Made by a program: the position numbers and the translations under genes. This document shows, in pieces, positions 51,701-62,542 of a stretch of DNA of 64,000 bases. Numbering within the stretch: position 1 is the stretch's first letter; the number at the start of each line of letters is the position of its first letter. Location of the stretch: assembly GCF_014529535.1 (NCBI RefSeq), contig NW_023503509.1, positions 1,116,001-1,180,000 of the forward strand, given 5' to 3'. The notes under the pieces are model-generated. The model saw only the letters and a list, made by a program, of their open reading frames with translations, was not told the DNA's origin and did no database searches. This stretch comes from Bradysia coprophila. Lineage: Eukaryota; Arthropoda; Insecta; Diptera; Sciaridae.

Positions 51701-54294
51701 TCACTGAAAAATGGAAAACAAAGCGATGTCATGTTAATAATGTGGGCTAATCCTAAGTGCTCGTTTGCAGCTATAAAAATTCAGTTATGAGAATGTTTTG
51801 ATGATTTCTAGCGAGTGAATCAAATAACTATTCATTTGCCAACAGCCCAGTTGTGGACTGTGGGATGTTGATGCTGTCGTTTTCTATTACGATCGAAAAT
51901 CGGATCTTTTCACAATTTTATAGTCAATCTTTAAGTTTGGTTTCCACTCAACAAAAAGCACTCCGTGTGAGAGTCGTGAGAGAGCAAACTGTCAAGTAAA
52001 CAAAGCAAAAATTGAACAAAAAATCAATTTTGTCTCTCAGACGGAGTATTTTTTTTGGTAAGTGGAAATCAAGCCTTATGATCGACTGGAAACTATCGAA
52101 TAGCAAATTGGCTGTATCATTTTACATGCACTTTCTCAAACGTTTCAGGAGCTAAAGAAGTTGCGGCTAGAAATCTGTTAAGTTATGGTATCGATGTTGG
52201 CAATAAAAAAGAAATAGAAAAGAAATGGCAAAAGTTAGGATGGTAGAATAAAACTCACAAAGTTAAATTGACCTGTTACAGACTGTTGTCATCTGTTATC
52301 GACAACGACAGTAATAATAAACGACAAGCTCGGACTAATGAGGCCTTATATAGCAAAAATCATGATCAAAACAAATGAAGTAAAAGATTTCTGAAATCAA
52401 TCCCTTAAAATCTTCGATCAAATGAAGTAAAAGTTTGAATAGTAAAACTTTTAATATGCTTGCCGTCTGTGACAGGTTAAAGCTAAAATGTCTCATTCTT
52501 TCCTAAAATTTGGCATCTAAAATTCTAAACTAATCAACAGTTTTTAAGTTCACATCACTCCAGCTCCCGCAATGAACGTAACGGAAGTGGTAGTGGTCGC
52601 AATTGATAGAAATAATAAACAGAAAATGTATTCAATGAACCAACGACAAAATAACAATCCCCCATGTCCTTGCTAACCTACACGGAATTAATTGTCTGGG
52701 GTGTTATAAACAAAATTCCAATTTTCACATGGCTGTCTGTGAAACGTTAATTACAATTAATTGAATTATATATGGACGATTAAAAAACCTTTTGATTCAC
52801 ACAAAATCCTATATATTGCTCTTATCTAGTCTTTTTACTCATCCCACACGCTCACACACACATTTGTTATAAACAAAACAAAATTTCGTGATTCGCAGAC
52901 TCGTGCAAAATTCGCAAATGTGACGAGTGGAAGGACCCCACTCAACGTGGTATAAATATCATAGAACGGTAATTTCGCTGCACAGTAAAATGAATATGAG
53001 TCGATCAAATAAAATCGAAATGGTCTAAATAATTCCACTTAACTTAAACGCTCAAATATTTTCCGAATTTAAAGAGTTTGTTTTGTCAAGTTATTTTACT
53101 TGGATGCACTGTCTGGAGCGATCAATATCAATCGACTATATTACTCGATAAAATGTGATTACTATTATTGTTTTTCCTTGTTCGTAATTCGCAATTTCAA
53201 AAAGACTTTTTAGGAAATCAATTGATCATCTTATTGATTTCGTTTCTGAAAAAAGCAATAAACATGCTCTGCAAAATGATTAAATTTAGCCAATTGTAGC
53301 AAGTAAAGTGCAATATTAAACACTCAAACGAGCACTCAAAAGTCCGAATTTATTTACGATAAATTTAGTCAAACAATCGCTTTGCAAATCGCAAAATAAA
53401 AAAGGAAGACAAAAAACACGAAAATTCGTTTTTTTTTGTCTGGAAGGAGAGATCTATTTTATCAATAAAGAGAGTATAATAACGTACTGAGACAGATCGA
53501 CGACATACATATCTCATGTTTGTTTTACTAATTTTGTTCAATTAGGCTTTAAACCCATACACAGAAAAATTTTGGTCTCATTCAATGAAAAATGTTTATC
53601 GACCACACATCGAACTGAAGAGAAAAATCATCAAAGAAATAAAATACACAAAATACCAATTCTCTTGTGTCAAACAATAATAATTAACAAAAAAAACGAA
53701 GAATTTGTTTTCAATCAAACAATTCATTCAACAATTTAAAAAAAATTGGGACTACAATTCTACATAATCTGCAAAGCCATATTTTCGTTTACAAAAGCGC
53801 AAAAAAAGTGTACATTTCATGAATAAAACTATTTAACATTGAAACTAAAAATTTTCTGAATGGGAATTCGCTTGTTTGACTTGAATTTCGAGGTCGATGT
53901 GGGATAATATGAAACGAAGAAATGAATGGATGATGTTCATTGATTAAATCAACCAACACGTTAGTTGAACGAATCAAGTATTGGTGGCGCATCAAGCACA
54001 CCCCTCCTTTTGCCAATGAAAATTTTCTTTTCATTTCAAGTTTATTGATACAATTTTTTTTGTGTGTTACCAATAAATGTTTTCAATGAACAATTAAAGG
54101 ATTATGATCGATTTGTGGGGGGAGCAGAAAATACTCGTTGCATTGATCGTGTCTGTGATGGATTTTAAATATTGTCTGAATGAGACCATTGACGAAGAAA
54201 AAAAAACCATCACAGCCGATGAATGGTACATTTCACACATGAGAGTCTAACAAGGAAAAAAAAGTACTTACTCTTCAGTCATTCGCTCTGTCAT
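45702..54294 (-). CDS. Spred: SPRED: Sprouty-related protein with EVH1 domain
   Basis: This is a membrane-associated negative regulator of Ras/ERK signalling. Nine minus-strand exons, in coding order: 54294-54272, 51703-51526, 51455-51287, 50320-50253, 49653-49443, 49372-49063, 48993-48790, 45890-45810 and 45741-45702. They sum to 427 residues. The EVH1 domain occupies about residues 8-125: YLVKVRAQVMTRDESTEGWL, GGGLANVSIRKR, GGHEYIIYGQRI, then MPTFHHWRAGKQRNGLTFQT. The middle is Ser/Thr-rich, with a possible KIT-binding-like basic stretch (TCSLKKRSALDMAEQ). The Cys-rich SPR domain closes the protein: CRYCQEFYTEEWNGKAAYCE, MMCARCMLYHCMSD, PCECVCENG, RWIGLALLSLLVPCLCFYPP and GICGGRH. The first exon has only 23 bases. 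Introns 1 (2.6 kb) and 7 (2.9 kb) carry many MITEs. Splices were chosen so that frames join; an open read-through at exons 5-6 is a shadow. Confidence 0.96.
46021..46820. other. SPRED intron 7, left part: nothing clear
   Basis: An imperfect inverted block lies at about 46025-46120 (ATAATCTCGAATTTATCCCT against AGGGATATAGAGGTTATCGA). Otherwise nothing is recognised. Confidence 0.4.
46821..47027. mobile_element. 125-bp TTACATAAC element: partial and complete inverted copies
   Basis: A complete copy in reverse orientation (46903-47027) begins TTACATAACAAGGGATAAAT and ends TTATCCCGAGCTATGTAA. A partial copy (46821-46894) lies just before it. Other complete copies, also 125 bp, are at 47439-47563 and 55653-55777. 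Confidence 0.8.
47361..47432. mobile_element. 72-bp TTACATGCT mini-element, copy 1
   Basis: It starts TTACATGCTACATGCGTCGA and ends with the inverse, TTCGACGCCCTCAGCATGTAA in outline. A copy of exactly the same length with few differences is at 55394-55465. Confidence 0.8.
47439..47563. mobile_element. 125-bp TTACATAAC element, complete copy
   Basis: Ends TTACATAACTCGGGATAAAA and TTTTTATCCCTAGTCGTGTAA are inverted relatives. The interior has GACCTCGGCTTCGCCTCGG. The same length and order occur at 55653-55777. Confidence 0.85.
47569..47693. mobile_element. Foldback with GCCGAAGGCG centre
   Basis: The arms (ATATGCACCTGTTGCC ... TATTTTGACGTGTAGG) return inverted on the right. The short loop is CCCTAGCCGAAGGCGTGGGC. 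A foldback of the same design with different arms but a similar loop lies at 55478-55582. Confidence 0.75.
47694..48789. other. SPRED intron 7, right part: nothing clear
   Basis: An imperfect inverted pair near 47695-47775 (TTATCTGTCGAGAACAGATA and ATCGTTCTAGACAGATAA). Otherwise no gene or motif that I can support. Confidence 0.4.
51939..52076. mobile_element. MITE with GGTTTCCACT ends, copy 2
   Basis: It starts GGTTTCCACTCAACAAAAAG and ends GGTAAGTGGAAATCAAGCC, matching the ends of 9235-9336. The interior has an inverted ACTCCGTGTGAGAG / CTCTCAGACGGAGT pair. In SPRED intron 1. Confidence 0.7.
52285..52475 (-). repeat. Dispersed repeat family A, longest copy
   Basis: It contains CATCTGTTATCGACAACGAC, GACAAGCTCGGACTAATGAG, GCCTTATATAGC and two AATGAAGTAAAAG words. 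In SPRED intron 1. Confidence 0.75.
52476..54271. other. SPRED intron 1, remainder
   Basis: AT-rich intron sequence. No coding exon, RNA gene or further inverted element is recognised. A regulatory role for a long first intron is possible but not visible. Confidence 0.45.
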
Positions 54295-54900
54295 GATTTG
54301 AAAAATCAAATATCCTAATTTCGAATCGTCTTAATGACACTGTTTTCACCATTTTTATAGCATAAAGACATCAGCTTATGTATCGAAAATGTATCGGAGA
54401 AACCTCGCAAAACCACTGAAAATCACCAAAAAAAAAACTCAGTCACAAGCTCGATTTTGACACTTGGAGTGCTGCACATTGTTCATTTTGACACTTCGTA
54501 TGCTACAAATTTATTTGGTTTTGAGTGTTCATTTCAACATCAAAATATTTATTTACTTTTACCGATTGATGGTGATGTTCAGACCAAAATCTTTTTCCAT
54601 ATCAATTGAAGTGAATGTTTTTTGTTTATTTCCCTAACAGAAGGTGACAATCAATGTAATCTCGATGAAAAATGCAACATCTTTAACCGATATGAATACC
54701 AACTGTTTTGTAAATTGCGCTTCAAATGCTGGTAAAAAAACAGTGTGTACAAGAAAGTTCAACCTAACAAAACAAAAATTTCTAAAGTTTGGTACTGTCC
54801 GTTACCGCTTTGGCGAAAATCGCGAAAATCAGTCACAGCTTCTTGTCCACACCATTCAATCTCAATGTGGTAACGAATAGTTTACTAAGTCTGAATTCAT
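54295..54900 (-). promoter_or_regulatory. Upstream region of SPRED
   Basis: The 5' UTR and promoter of SPRED should lie here or beyond. No TATA box or initiator can be chosen with confidence. The frame at 54644-54880 has no supporting feature. Confidence 0.3.
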
Positions 54901-55020
54901 AGTCATCCGTTTTAATTCAGTTTTGCCTCCGTGTACATGACAGATGGCATTATATCGCACATTGTTTGAAAGGACAACTGTCACATACACGGAAGCTAAA
55001 CGAAATGAAAACGGATGACT
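54901..55020. mobile_element. 120-bp MITE with AGTCATCCGTTTT ends
   Basis: The left AGTCATCCGTTTTAATTCAG and GCCTCCGTGTACATGACAG return inverted on the right as CTGTCACATACACGGAAGC and GAAATGAAAACGGATGACT. Compact, non-coding. Confidence 0.85.
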
Positions 55021-55393
55021 GTGAGCAATACTCTCTCTAGCAAACAAACTCCCAGCTCTCTGTGTCAAATTCACACCTTATTTCTATGTATTCTACAAAC
55101 ACTATTCTACATTTTGACTGACTACGCTGTAATGTACATGTAAATTTAAAAGCTTACTTGATTCTTTCATCACCTTAATAAAAGTAGTTTGGTTGCTAGA
55201 GAGGGTATTGTTGTGAGGCTACCATAAAGGAAAAATAGCTGAAAAATCCAAGGTACGACACTTTGCAAAACTATTGAAAGATTGCGGCGCGAAGTTTTAA
55301 ATGTGCGACTGAAAATTGCTGTTTTTTGACATTTATTGATTGTTGAAATTCAATTGTTCAATCATTTTGAAATGTGTAGAATTTTCAAATATT

Positions 55394-55465
55394 TTACATG
55401 CTACATGCGTCGAAAACCGTACTTTTCATGTTTTAAGCACTTCTTTCGACGTCCTTAGCATGTAA
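55394..55465. mobile_element. 72-bp TTACATGCT mini-element, copy 2
   Basis: Same length, ends and interior as 47361-47432, with a handful of substitutions. TTACATGCTACATGCGTCGA begins it. Confidence 0.85.
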
Positions 55466-55477
55466 TAGTATATTACT

Positions 55478-55582
55478 TCCGAGGTTCCAAGTTTTTTATT
55501 TGATAAGTGGGGTGTTACAGCCCGACCCGAAGGGGAGGGCTGTATTCCCCACTTGTCAAATAACAACTTGGAACCTCGTAGG
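55478..55582. mobile_element. Foldback with CCGAAGGGGAGGGC centre
   Basis: The left arm GAGGTTCCAAGTTTTTTATT, then ATAAGTGGGG, returns inverted on the right (CCCCACTTGTCAAATAACAA, then CTTGGAACCTC). The loop contains GCCCGACCCGAAGGGGAGGG, close to the loop of 47569-47693. Confidence 0.8.
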
Positions 55583-55652
55583 TACAATGCTTTACGTGAT
55601 TAGGCAATGTAAATGAAAATGAAACATGCCGCACCGTAACACGTAAAAACCA

Positions 55653-55777
55653 TTACATAACTCGGGATAAAAATGAAAAGGCTCGTTTTCGTGTGTTTAT
55701 TGACCTCGGCTTCACCTTGGATCAACAAAATTCACATGAAAACTCTACTTTTCATCTTTTTATCCCTAGTCATGTAA
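55653..55777. mobile_element. 125-bp TTACATAAC element, complete copy
   Basis: Same length and order as 47439-47563, with few substitutions. It ends CTTTTTATCCCTAGTCATGT followed by AA. Confidence 0.85.
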
Positions 55778-55918
55778 AATACTATTTCAGATATTTTTCA
55801 TCTTAAATTTTAGAATGTTTTCATTGGCACATTGTTTTTATCTTATCTCCTAAACGTAAAATTGAATAAGATTTAGGTGTCTGGATTAGCGTTGTCCTAA
55901 CTGCCTTTTTACATTTTC

Positions 55919-55945
55919 AACATCCACAATATTATTGTGGATGTT
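55919..55945. repeat. Perfect 27-bp palindrome
   Basis: AACATCCACAAT, a short centre, then ATTGTGGATGTT. It is close to a perfect hairpin. It could be a stem in RNA or a remnant element. Confidence 0.85.
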
Positions 55946-56291
55946 AAAAATGTTTGGATCAAAGCAAGATATTGGCGATATATGCTCAAGGCTGTATCAA
56001 TATTGTGTACCTCGTTGCGCTTTTCAATGGACTGTTTAAACTGTAATGATATCAAAGAAAATTTACCTCAAAGACAATCACTAGCAGACATAGCCTATCG
56101 TAGGGAATGTTCGTCAGAAATTCTGAGAATTATTAAGAATTTCCAAGAAATTTAAAAAATTTGCAGGAATTTTGATAGTTGAAATCTCCTAAATTTAAGA
56201 GATTTTAGAAAATTTGAAGAATTTTAAGAAATTCTTCAATTCTCAATATTACTAAATTTAAGAATTTTGAAGAATTTAGGGAATTCAATTT

Positions 56292-56419
56292 CAGCAGACT
56301 CATAGGCATACAACAGTCGAAATAACTGTTATTTGAAAAGTGATCATGTAACTTGATATAAGTATAGCATAAAAAACCAATTGGTCAATTATTTCGACTA
56401 CTGTGCCTATGTCTGTTGG
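56292..56419. mobile_element. 128-bp inverted-repeat element
   Basis: CAGACTCATAGGCATACAAC followed by AGTCGAAATAA on the left returns inverted on the right as TTATTTCGACTACTGTGCCT, then ATGTCTG. No coding capacity. Confidence 0.75.
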
Positions 56420-57325
56420 CTAGACTTAATTAGGCTTAGAAAACAAAATGCTGATATTTTGGTATTTAGCTGGATTTATTTGCGAAATGTATAGCCCATC
56501 ATTCTGCTGAGTAGCCCAAATATCACTCACTGCGAGACATATAACTAACGATCCCATGAACCGATTGTTACAAATCATGTGTAGCCTACTTGTAGAGTCA
56601 ATACCTTTCACTTTATATTTCACAAGATATGCACGAAGAACCGTCGGCAGACCTCCCAAAAATAGTCAAACTTGACGTCCACTCGACCAAGGTTTCTCAT
56701 ATTTGAACTTTTACTCACAATTTCGATTTCTATTCACGCCTTGAAAAAATCTGCGAATTTACGTATTTTTCTGCCCATTCTCCGGCTAATCTGAACCAAT
56801 TTTCAATCTAAGATATCTGAAAAAACACATGAAAAGCGAGCGACCAGCTATTTCATTCAAAGAATAAGTTTGGCGATACAACGCGGTAATGTAGCCTCTA
56901 TTTTGAGAACATTACCACCGTCGAAAAATTGGAATAAAATTTATTATCTATAAATGTATTTTAGGTTCCATTTAACTCTCACAATAAATGAGTAAATCAG
57001 ATTTTCAAAAACTCTTTTTTTCCTGATAGGTATGATTGTAACCTATCATAAATTGCAATGAACAGTGTTCTTTAACCTTAAAACCACCCTAGCCCATAAC
57101 CTGTTAGCAGATTGTGATAATTGGCTCCTCTTACTGATATTAAACGATGTTCGGACTACAAATAAAAAACATAGAGTATCCTTTTCTGGTGTTTATTTGT
57201 GAGTGACCTTCGACAATTTTCAAGACATCTTACAATTCTTTCTGACCTTTATGATGATTCACTCGACATGAATTACTATCAAGTGATATCCAACAAATTC
57301 GAAATACGATTTGGCTAATGTTTTA
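56420..57325. other. No gene seen
   Basis: Only short frames lacking domains or splice support. Nothing further recognised. Confidence 0.45.
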
Positions 57326-57516
57326 TCAAAGCACCTAGCATGGTAATAGAAAAAAATAAAGTAGTACTTTAATCGAAGTATGCGAATATTTCCATACCTT
57401 TTTTTTCTTATTGTCATTGCAAAATTACCATTAAGGCTGCTAATGGTATTAATGGTATCAAAATACTACTTTATTTGACGTGTAAAAAACTTTATTACCC
57501 TGCTAGGTGCTTTGGT
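57326..57516. mobile_element. 190-bp MITE with AAAGCACCTAGCA ends
   Basis: AAAGCACCTAGCATGGTAAT at the left and ATTACCCTGCTAGGTGCTTT at the right are inverted relatives, as are AATAAAGTAGTACTT and AATACTACTTTATTT inside. Non-coding. Confidence 0.82.
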
Positions 57517-58784
57517 TTTATACATAGCAAAATGCAAGGTTCTGACAGAACCTTGGTAAAATGCATGTCAAAGGTAATGAAGTATTAGATTTTGTATCAT
57601 TAAAATGCTTTGGTAGAAGTTGACTCGATAATTACATTGGAAATGCTACCGTCTATGAATCTAATTCTTTACTGATTGTGAAATTTAAACAGCCAAAAAA
57701 AATTTAGAAGAATGAAAACGGCTTGGGCTGAGAGAGTTTGATGACTCCTATGTAGTCTGACCATAAAATTTTCTCCAATAAAACAGTCACCCACATCCGC
57801 ACATCCATTTTAGGGTTAATTCTTTCCCTTTTCACACTCCATTCTTCGATTTTCACCATTGCGCTTCATTCGTTTTCTCGCTGTCACGAGAAGGCGTAAC
57901 ATTTTCGGTCGCAGTAAAAACAATCTTTGAAAATGTGTCGGCATTCCAGTGAAAATTAAACGGAATTTCCCTAACAAAGTCACGGAATCAAAATCACTAA
58001 ACAGTGAAAACGATCGTCCAACTGGTGAAGGTTAATATCGATATATTGTGAACAGGTTTTTCGCTTCATTTTTGGTTTAAGTTGCGAAGAGCTTCCTTCT
58101 TGTTGTTTTTTCTGTCTTTCATTTCATCTTACTTTTGACCTAATTTAGAAAGGATTTTTGCTTCATAATTTCTCGTCTAGACAAATACATTCAGTTTGGT
58201 TTGATAAAAGTCTAGTCTCAACAACAAGCATAGACATTTTATCGTTCATCATGTCCGGCCGCACCGATGATGATGATGCGTATTTATATGTTTAGAGAAA
58301 ATAAAAATTTATTTTCATTCGAAAATCGATAAAATTATCACATCCTCAGTTTAGTGAATTTTATGAATGAAATCTAACGAACAGTCAGGGGTTCGTGCAT
58401 AAGTTTAGCACTGCGCAAACGCTAGTTTTTATTGTCATTCTCATTATTCGGTTGTGGAAATAGACAATCACACAATAAAGTGTATTAAATATGACAAAGG
58501 GTAGTTAAGGGAATTATGCTTTTACTTTCCAAAAACAAAAACTATTAACTCTATCATTCATGCCTTTGTGCCACACAACATACACACCTGATGGTCTAAA
58601 TAATTGATTTTTCTTTCTAAATTCAGCTCGCCACACATCCAGTCACAGTAATTAGCTTATAGTGCGTGTCACACTTTTACACCATTGCAAAGCACGTTAG
58701 CTCCTTGTATAGAATCATCAAAATCATCGTTCGTTATACTGAAATTAAAGAAAGAGGCGCGAGACACTATATAGCCAAATAAAA
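57517..58784 (+). promoter_or_regulatory. Upstream region of the 58785 gene
   Basis: The less AT-rich part, about 57780-58070, looks like promoter or untranslated exon sequence, with a possible donor (GAAG|GTTAAT) near 58029. A 14-codon ATG frame at 58251 stops quickly. A small hairpin GGTTCTGACAGAACC is at 57540-57554. No TATA box is chosen. Confidence 0.35.
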
Positions 58785-60222
58785 ATGACCACCCAAAAAC
58801 CAATGCCGCATGCTTTATCCGTATCATGTCGTATGTTAACAAAATCCGATACTGAAAGTGTTACTACAGATTTATCACTATTCTCGGTATCATCAGCTGC
58901 CGACTCGTTTGGCAAACATCGACTGGTCACATTTAAGGAATATCGAGGTCCCAGCCCGAATCCCGACCAAAAGGCCAATCGGTAGATAAATTTCTTTTCC
59001 TTGCCAAATTTTTGGTGTTGATTTAAAGTTTGAACGAACATTTTCGGAAACGAATTTAGTAGGTCCGAGATCATGTGGTTCGAAGAGGGAAACGATTTGA
59101 TTCGAAGCTGTGCGGCACTGTCCAAGGCCTTAGGAATACAGAAAAGTTTTAGCACTAGCGATATAACACAATTACCGGGTCCAGAAACAGAAGGCACGAA
59201 TCAGTTGCGGCATACAGTATCCGAATTAGCACTAAACTCACTGCAACGATGTGGATATATGTTAGACAATCCATCAAGATTGGAACATGCGTCACGGTCT
59301 TGTTCGACATGGTAATTATGAAGCAGGGTATGTGAAGGACACAACAATATTTTAACAATAATTTGTACAGGGTCGCTGTTGGTGAACTAGCTTCAACATC
59401 GCAACTTCCTTCTCCACACGGTGGGCCGGCGTCTACATCACAATTGACGACCAGTACACCACCACCAGCTTTTACTGGTTAGTATATGCTTATATATGTG
59501 TCGCCTTAATGACCCTTACGATTCTAAAGAAAAATGTAGAAAGGGATTTCATGCTTGATGCCACATGTTTCCTTCTTCATTTGAAGCCAATCTGCCCAAT
59601 CTGCATAAAAAACTTAGTGCAAAAGAGAGCAAATTTTGAGAGAGTAAACGTATGAAATTCTCTCACTAAGTCGTGCTTTTCTCTTTTGCACTACCTTTTT
59701 TATGCGTTGTGCTGCAACAACCTACCATGGTATAACGACCACATCCCATCTTTTTCAGCTGCTGACCTGATTCGATCGGTGAATAAAAAAGTTCGCCAAA
59801 ATTACATTCGACGGCGATTGTTGACCACATACAGAGCATTGGATCGTTTATCGCAAAGTGAATTCAATTTGGATCGTTTGGAGGCGGTAGCGGCCAGTTA
59901 CTACAAAGGTCCCGGTCCAACCGAACTGATTGTTCCGTCTACTATTGCAAAAACAACGAACAATAATAATAATACCTCAACAGCCAATCCCAATGTACCG
60001 AACGACACGCATACAGAACCGGCACAGGTGTCGAAGAAGCAGCAGCAAATTAATGCCGACATAATTAAGAAAAAGATCTCGTTGAATATGACCAAGAATC
60101 TAACGATTCAAGACATAGAAAAGGAACGTGGTAAACCGCTGAGTAAATACGATAGAAATATGATGATATTCAATTGGCTTCATACATTGGATGAGGTTGT
60201 GGCTGATGAAGATGTGTCTTAG
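58785..60222 (+). CDS. Four-exon gene of unknown family, 339 residues
   Basis: Exons 58785-58981, 59060-59311, 59371-59477 and 59759-60222 join in frame to 339 residues. I do not recognise the family. There is no signal peptide or membrane segment, so it is likely an intracellular soluble protein. Exon 1 is Ser/Thr-rich (TESVTTDLSLFSVSSAADSF). Exon 2 is helical (FEEGNDLIRSCAALSKALGI). Exon 3 is a Ser/Thr/Pro linker. Exon 4 opens with a strongly basic helix (DLIRSVNKKVRQNYIRRRLL, then TTYRALDRL), followed by an Asn/Thr-rich linker. It ends with a compact block that looks conserved: QQQINADIIKKKISLNMTKN, LTIQDIEKERGKPLSKYDRN and MMIFNWLHTLDE. The acceptor of exon 2 is TTTAGTAG, a tandem NAGNAG site that could add or drop one Arg. 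A MITE lies in the last intron. The gene call is firm; the role is unknown. Confidence 0.85.
59602..59706. mobile_element. 105-bp MITE in the last intron of the 58785 gene
   Basis: GCATAAAAAACTTAGTGCAA with AAGAGAGCA at the left returns inverted on the right as TGCTTTTCTCTTTTGCACTA and CCTTTTTTATGC. It ends about 50 bp before the last exon, so it may sit over the branch region. Confidence 0.82.
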
Positions 60223-61149
60223 TTGCAGCAAATCAAGTAAATTATTGCATTTTTTTCATAGCACTTTCCGGCAATGCCAAAGAATGAGTTTCCTGAAAGT
60301 GAAAGTGTGAGGTGATTGTTATGAAGCACAGTCTAAAAAATGTCGAAACCCAAACGACCTTTTGTACGGCTCACTGTTTAGCTTAATTTGTGCGTTGCCG
60401 CTGCTAGAGAGTGCTATGCTTTTTTTTCTAAAAGATGAACAATGCAACATTGAGAAAATGGTTATCACCAAACGGAAATCAGAAAAATAGAAATGTTTGG
60501 CCAAGTGAACGATTTTTTTTAAAGGTCAAAGTGCTGTATCCCTAATGAACAATCACCCAAAGTTCAATATATTTGTTTCATCAATACTTCGGCGCTAGAG
60601 AGAGCATTGTTTCATCTATTCTTCGATATTTTGAGCCTGTGTATTCAGATGGAAATTAATTCCACTTGTGCGTTTGTTAAACATAGACGAATACAGTCGG
60701 CGACTTTGAAATAAGTGACGTATTTTGTGTCAGCTGTTTTTCAGCTGATCCACTCATGGTATATAAACCAATATGGTTTTACGTCTTCGAACAGTTTTCC
60801 TCAATGCAGGCTTTGCCTTTTTTTACTCAAAAGTCCTATAGTGACCTTAGGCGGAGAGTGAGACCGAAGAGATGTAAGAATGTCTAGTAACTGACAGGTC
60901 TAGTTTCTGAATCGTAAAATTTGTAAGACACGACAGACCTTTCAATAGAATTCTTCAACCATTTTTGGCATCGTTTCGACTCCGATTTGATTTCACTACG
61001 ATGTAAGCCGTCTGAACTGCACACAAGGCCTACTTTCGTTGGGGCACACAAAGTGCCAGGGAAAAATATATTTTCTTATAGATTGAAATAGTAAATATGG
61101 CATAGGTTTCACACAATGTATAGTTTTATGACTATTCATCTCGGGCTCG
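60223..61149 (+). other. 3' flank of the 58785 gene
   Basis: Probably the 3' UTR at first. No clear AATAAA was chosen. No further gene is recognised in this stretch. Confidence 0.4.
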
Positions 61150-61228
61150 GCTACACGCATACCGAATCGACACAGGAGAAGCAGCAACAAATTAATGCCG
61201 ACATAATTAAGAAAAAGATCTCGTTGGC
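61150..61228 (+). pseudogene. Partial copy of the last exon of the 58785 gene
   Basis: About 80 bp matches 60008-60085, including GCAAATTAATGCCGACATAA (one base differs here) and TTAAGAAAAAGATCTCGTTG. It still encodes QQQINADIIKKKISL in an open frame that then runs 22 codons to a stop. It might be a decayed duplicate or an alternative last exon. Confidence 0.75.
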
Positions 61229-62542
61229 GTTGGGGATCAGCATATTTTACACACAACTCAACTTTTCTACAGCACTGAAGCAAGAAATGAAAGTGTAAAA
61301 CAGGTAAACGCACTCATTTTCATATTATTTTGACATAAAATGTGAGTGCGTTTAAGACGAATTCGCTGATCGACCATACCTGTTCTAGACTTTCATTGGA
61401 ACCAAGCACTACAACAAAATTTTCTAGTTGACCTCCTCGACGCAGTAGTCGAAATTTCTAATGAGTAGAGGCGGATTTTCCGTTAAATAAATCTGTTCTA
61501 GTGCTTGGTTCAGTGCTATGGTCAATTGAATATTGAATTATTTTTGGGTATGGTTTGGTACTAAATCTTTTACTTCCTTTGTTTAACCATATACACTTAT
61601 TTGCAATAAAAAAAGAAACGCAAGCCAGCACTCATCGTCTCGTATAGTTAATAAACAGATAACTAACTATTTGCGAAAGGTTTGCGAAAACTGCCTGTTT
61701 TTCTAATTATGTTTAATTGTTTATGTCGTGCTCAAGAGTTTTATGATTCGAATTTTATTAATTTAATGGCTTTTGATAACAGTTTCTTTTTCATACACTA
61801 CAGAGACCGAACTATTAACGATTTTATGTGCACACGCACTGTACATATACATGTAATGATTGAATGGTAATGAAATAACGTTGTGATTTCCATTGTCTCG
61901 TTGTCGAATGAAAAGTGTAGCTAAATCGATTTTGTAAATTGAATTAATTAAAAATAAAACTTTAAATTTGTAGAAATGGAAGAATTTTGGATAAGAAGAA
62001 GAAAAAACCAAAATGTGAAATTTAACTCAACTGAAACCTAATAAATGAGTCCGTTCGATTTGATTTTAAGTAATATGCCAACAACCAAAAAATTGATGTG
62101 ATTTTATGAAATTTTATTACAAACTAAAAAGAAGGTGGAGATGAGGGAAAATGATTCACAAGAAGATGAAGAATAATTACCTATTTTGTGTTACATTTAT
62201 AAATTTATGCATGTTAATCATATCAATTATATTTGAAAAAGAGAATGAAAAAAATTATGAATAAAATGCTTCCAAGTAATTCTATTTCAACGTTCAATAA
62301 AAAACCAAAATCGTTTCAATTTCTCGTCGGCCCGAGGTCCTTTTATTCATCGTTACTTCATTATGCTATTTTACTTTACGAGCAAGGATTTAAAGAATTT
62401 TCATTAGTGATGGAAGAGCCTCATTACTTCACCAGTAAAGTAAAAGTTAATAGACTACACGCAACTTTGAGTCCCTAATGAGCCAACGATTTGATTAATA
62501 TTACCAGATTCGAAAAAAATCATTTGTTCTACGAAATTCGTT
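61229..62542. mobile_element. Intergenic; one small inverted-repeat element at 61399-61511
   Basis: GAACCAAGCACTAC near 61399 returns inverted as TAGTGCTTGGTTC near 61499-61511. The interior CCTCCTCGACGCAGTAGTCG resembles CCTCCACGACGCAGTAGTCC at 13188-13207. The rest has no gene that I can support; the frame at 62233-62478 lacks any domain. Confidence 0.55.

Noticed and set aside
58251-58295. ATG frame starting MSGRTDDDDAYLYV, similar at first sight to a Rab11 N-terminus
   Set aside because: It stops after 14 codons, lacks the GTPase motifs, and no continuing exon was found.
62233-62478. 81-codon frame before the small secreted gene
   Set aside because: No signal peptide, domain or splice support; base composition is that of the surrounding DNA.
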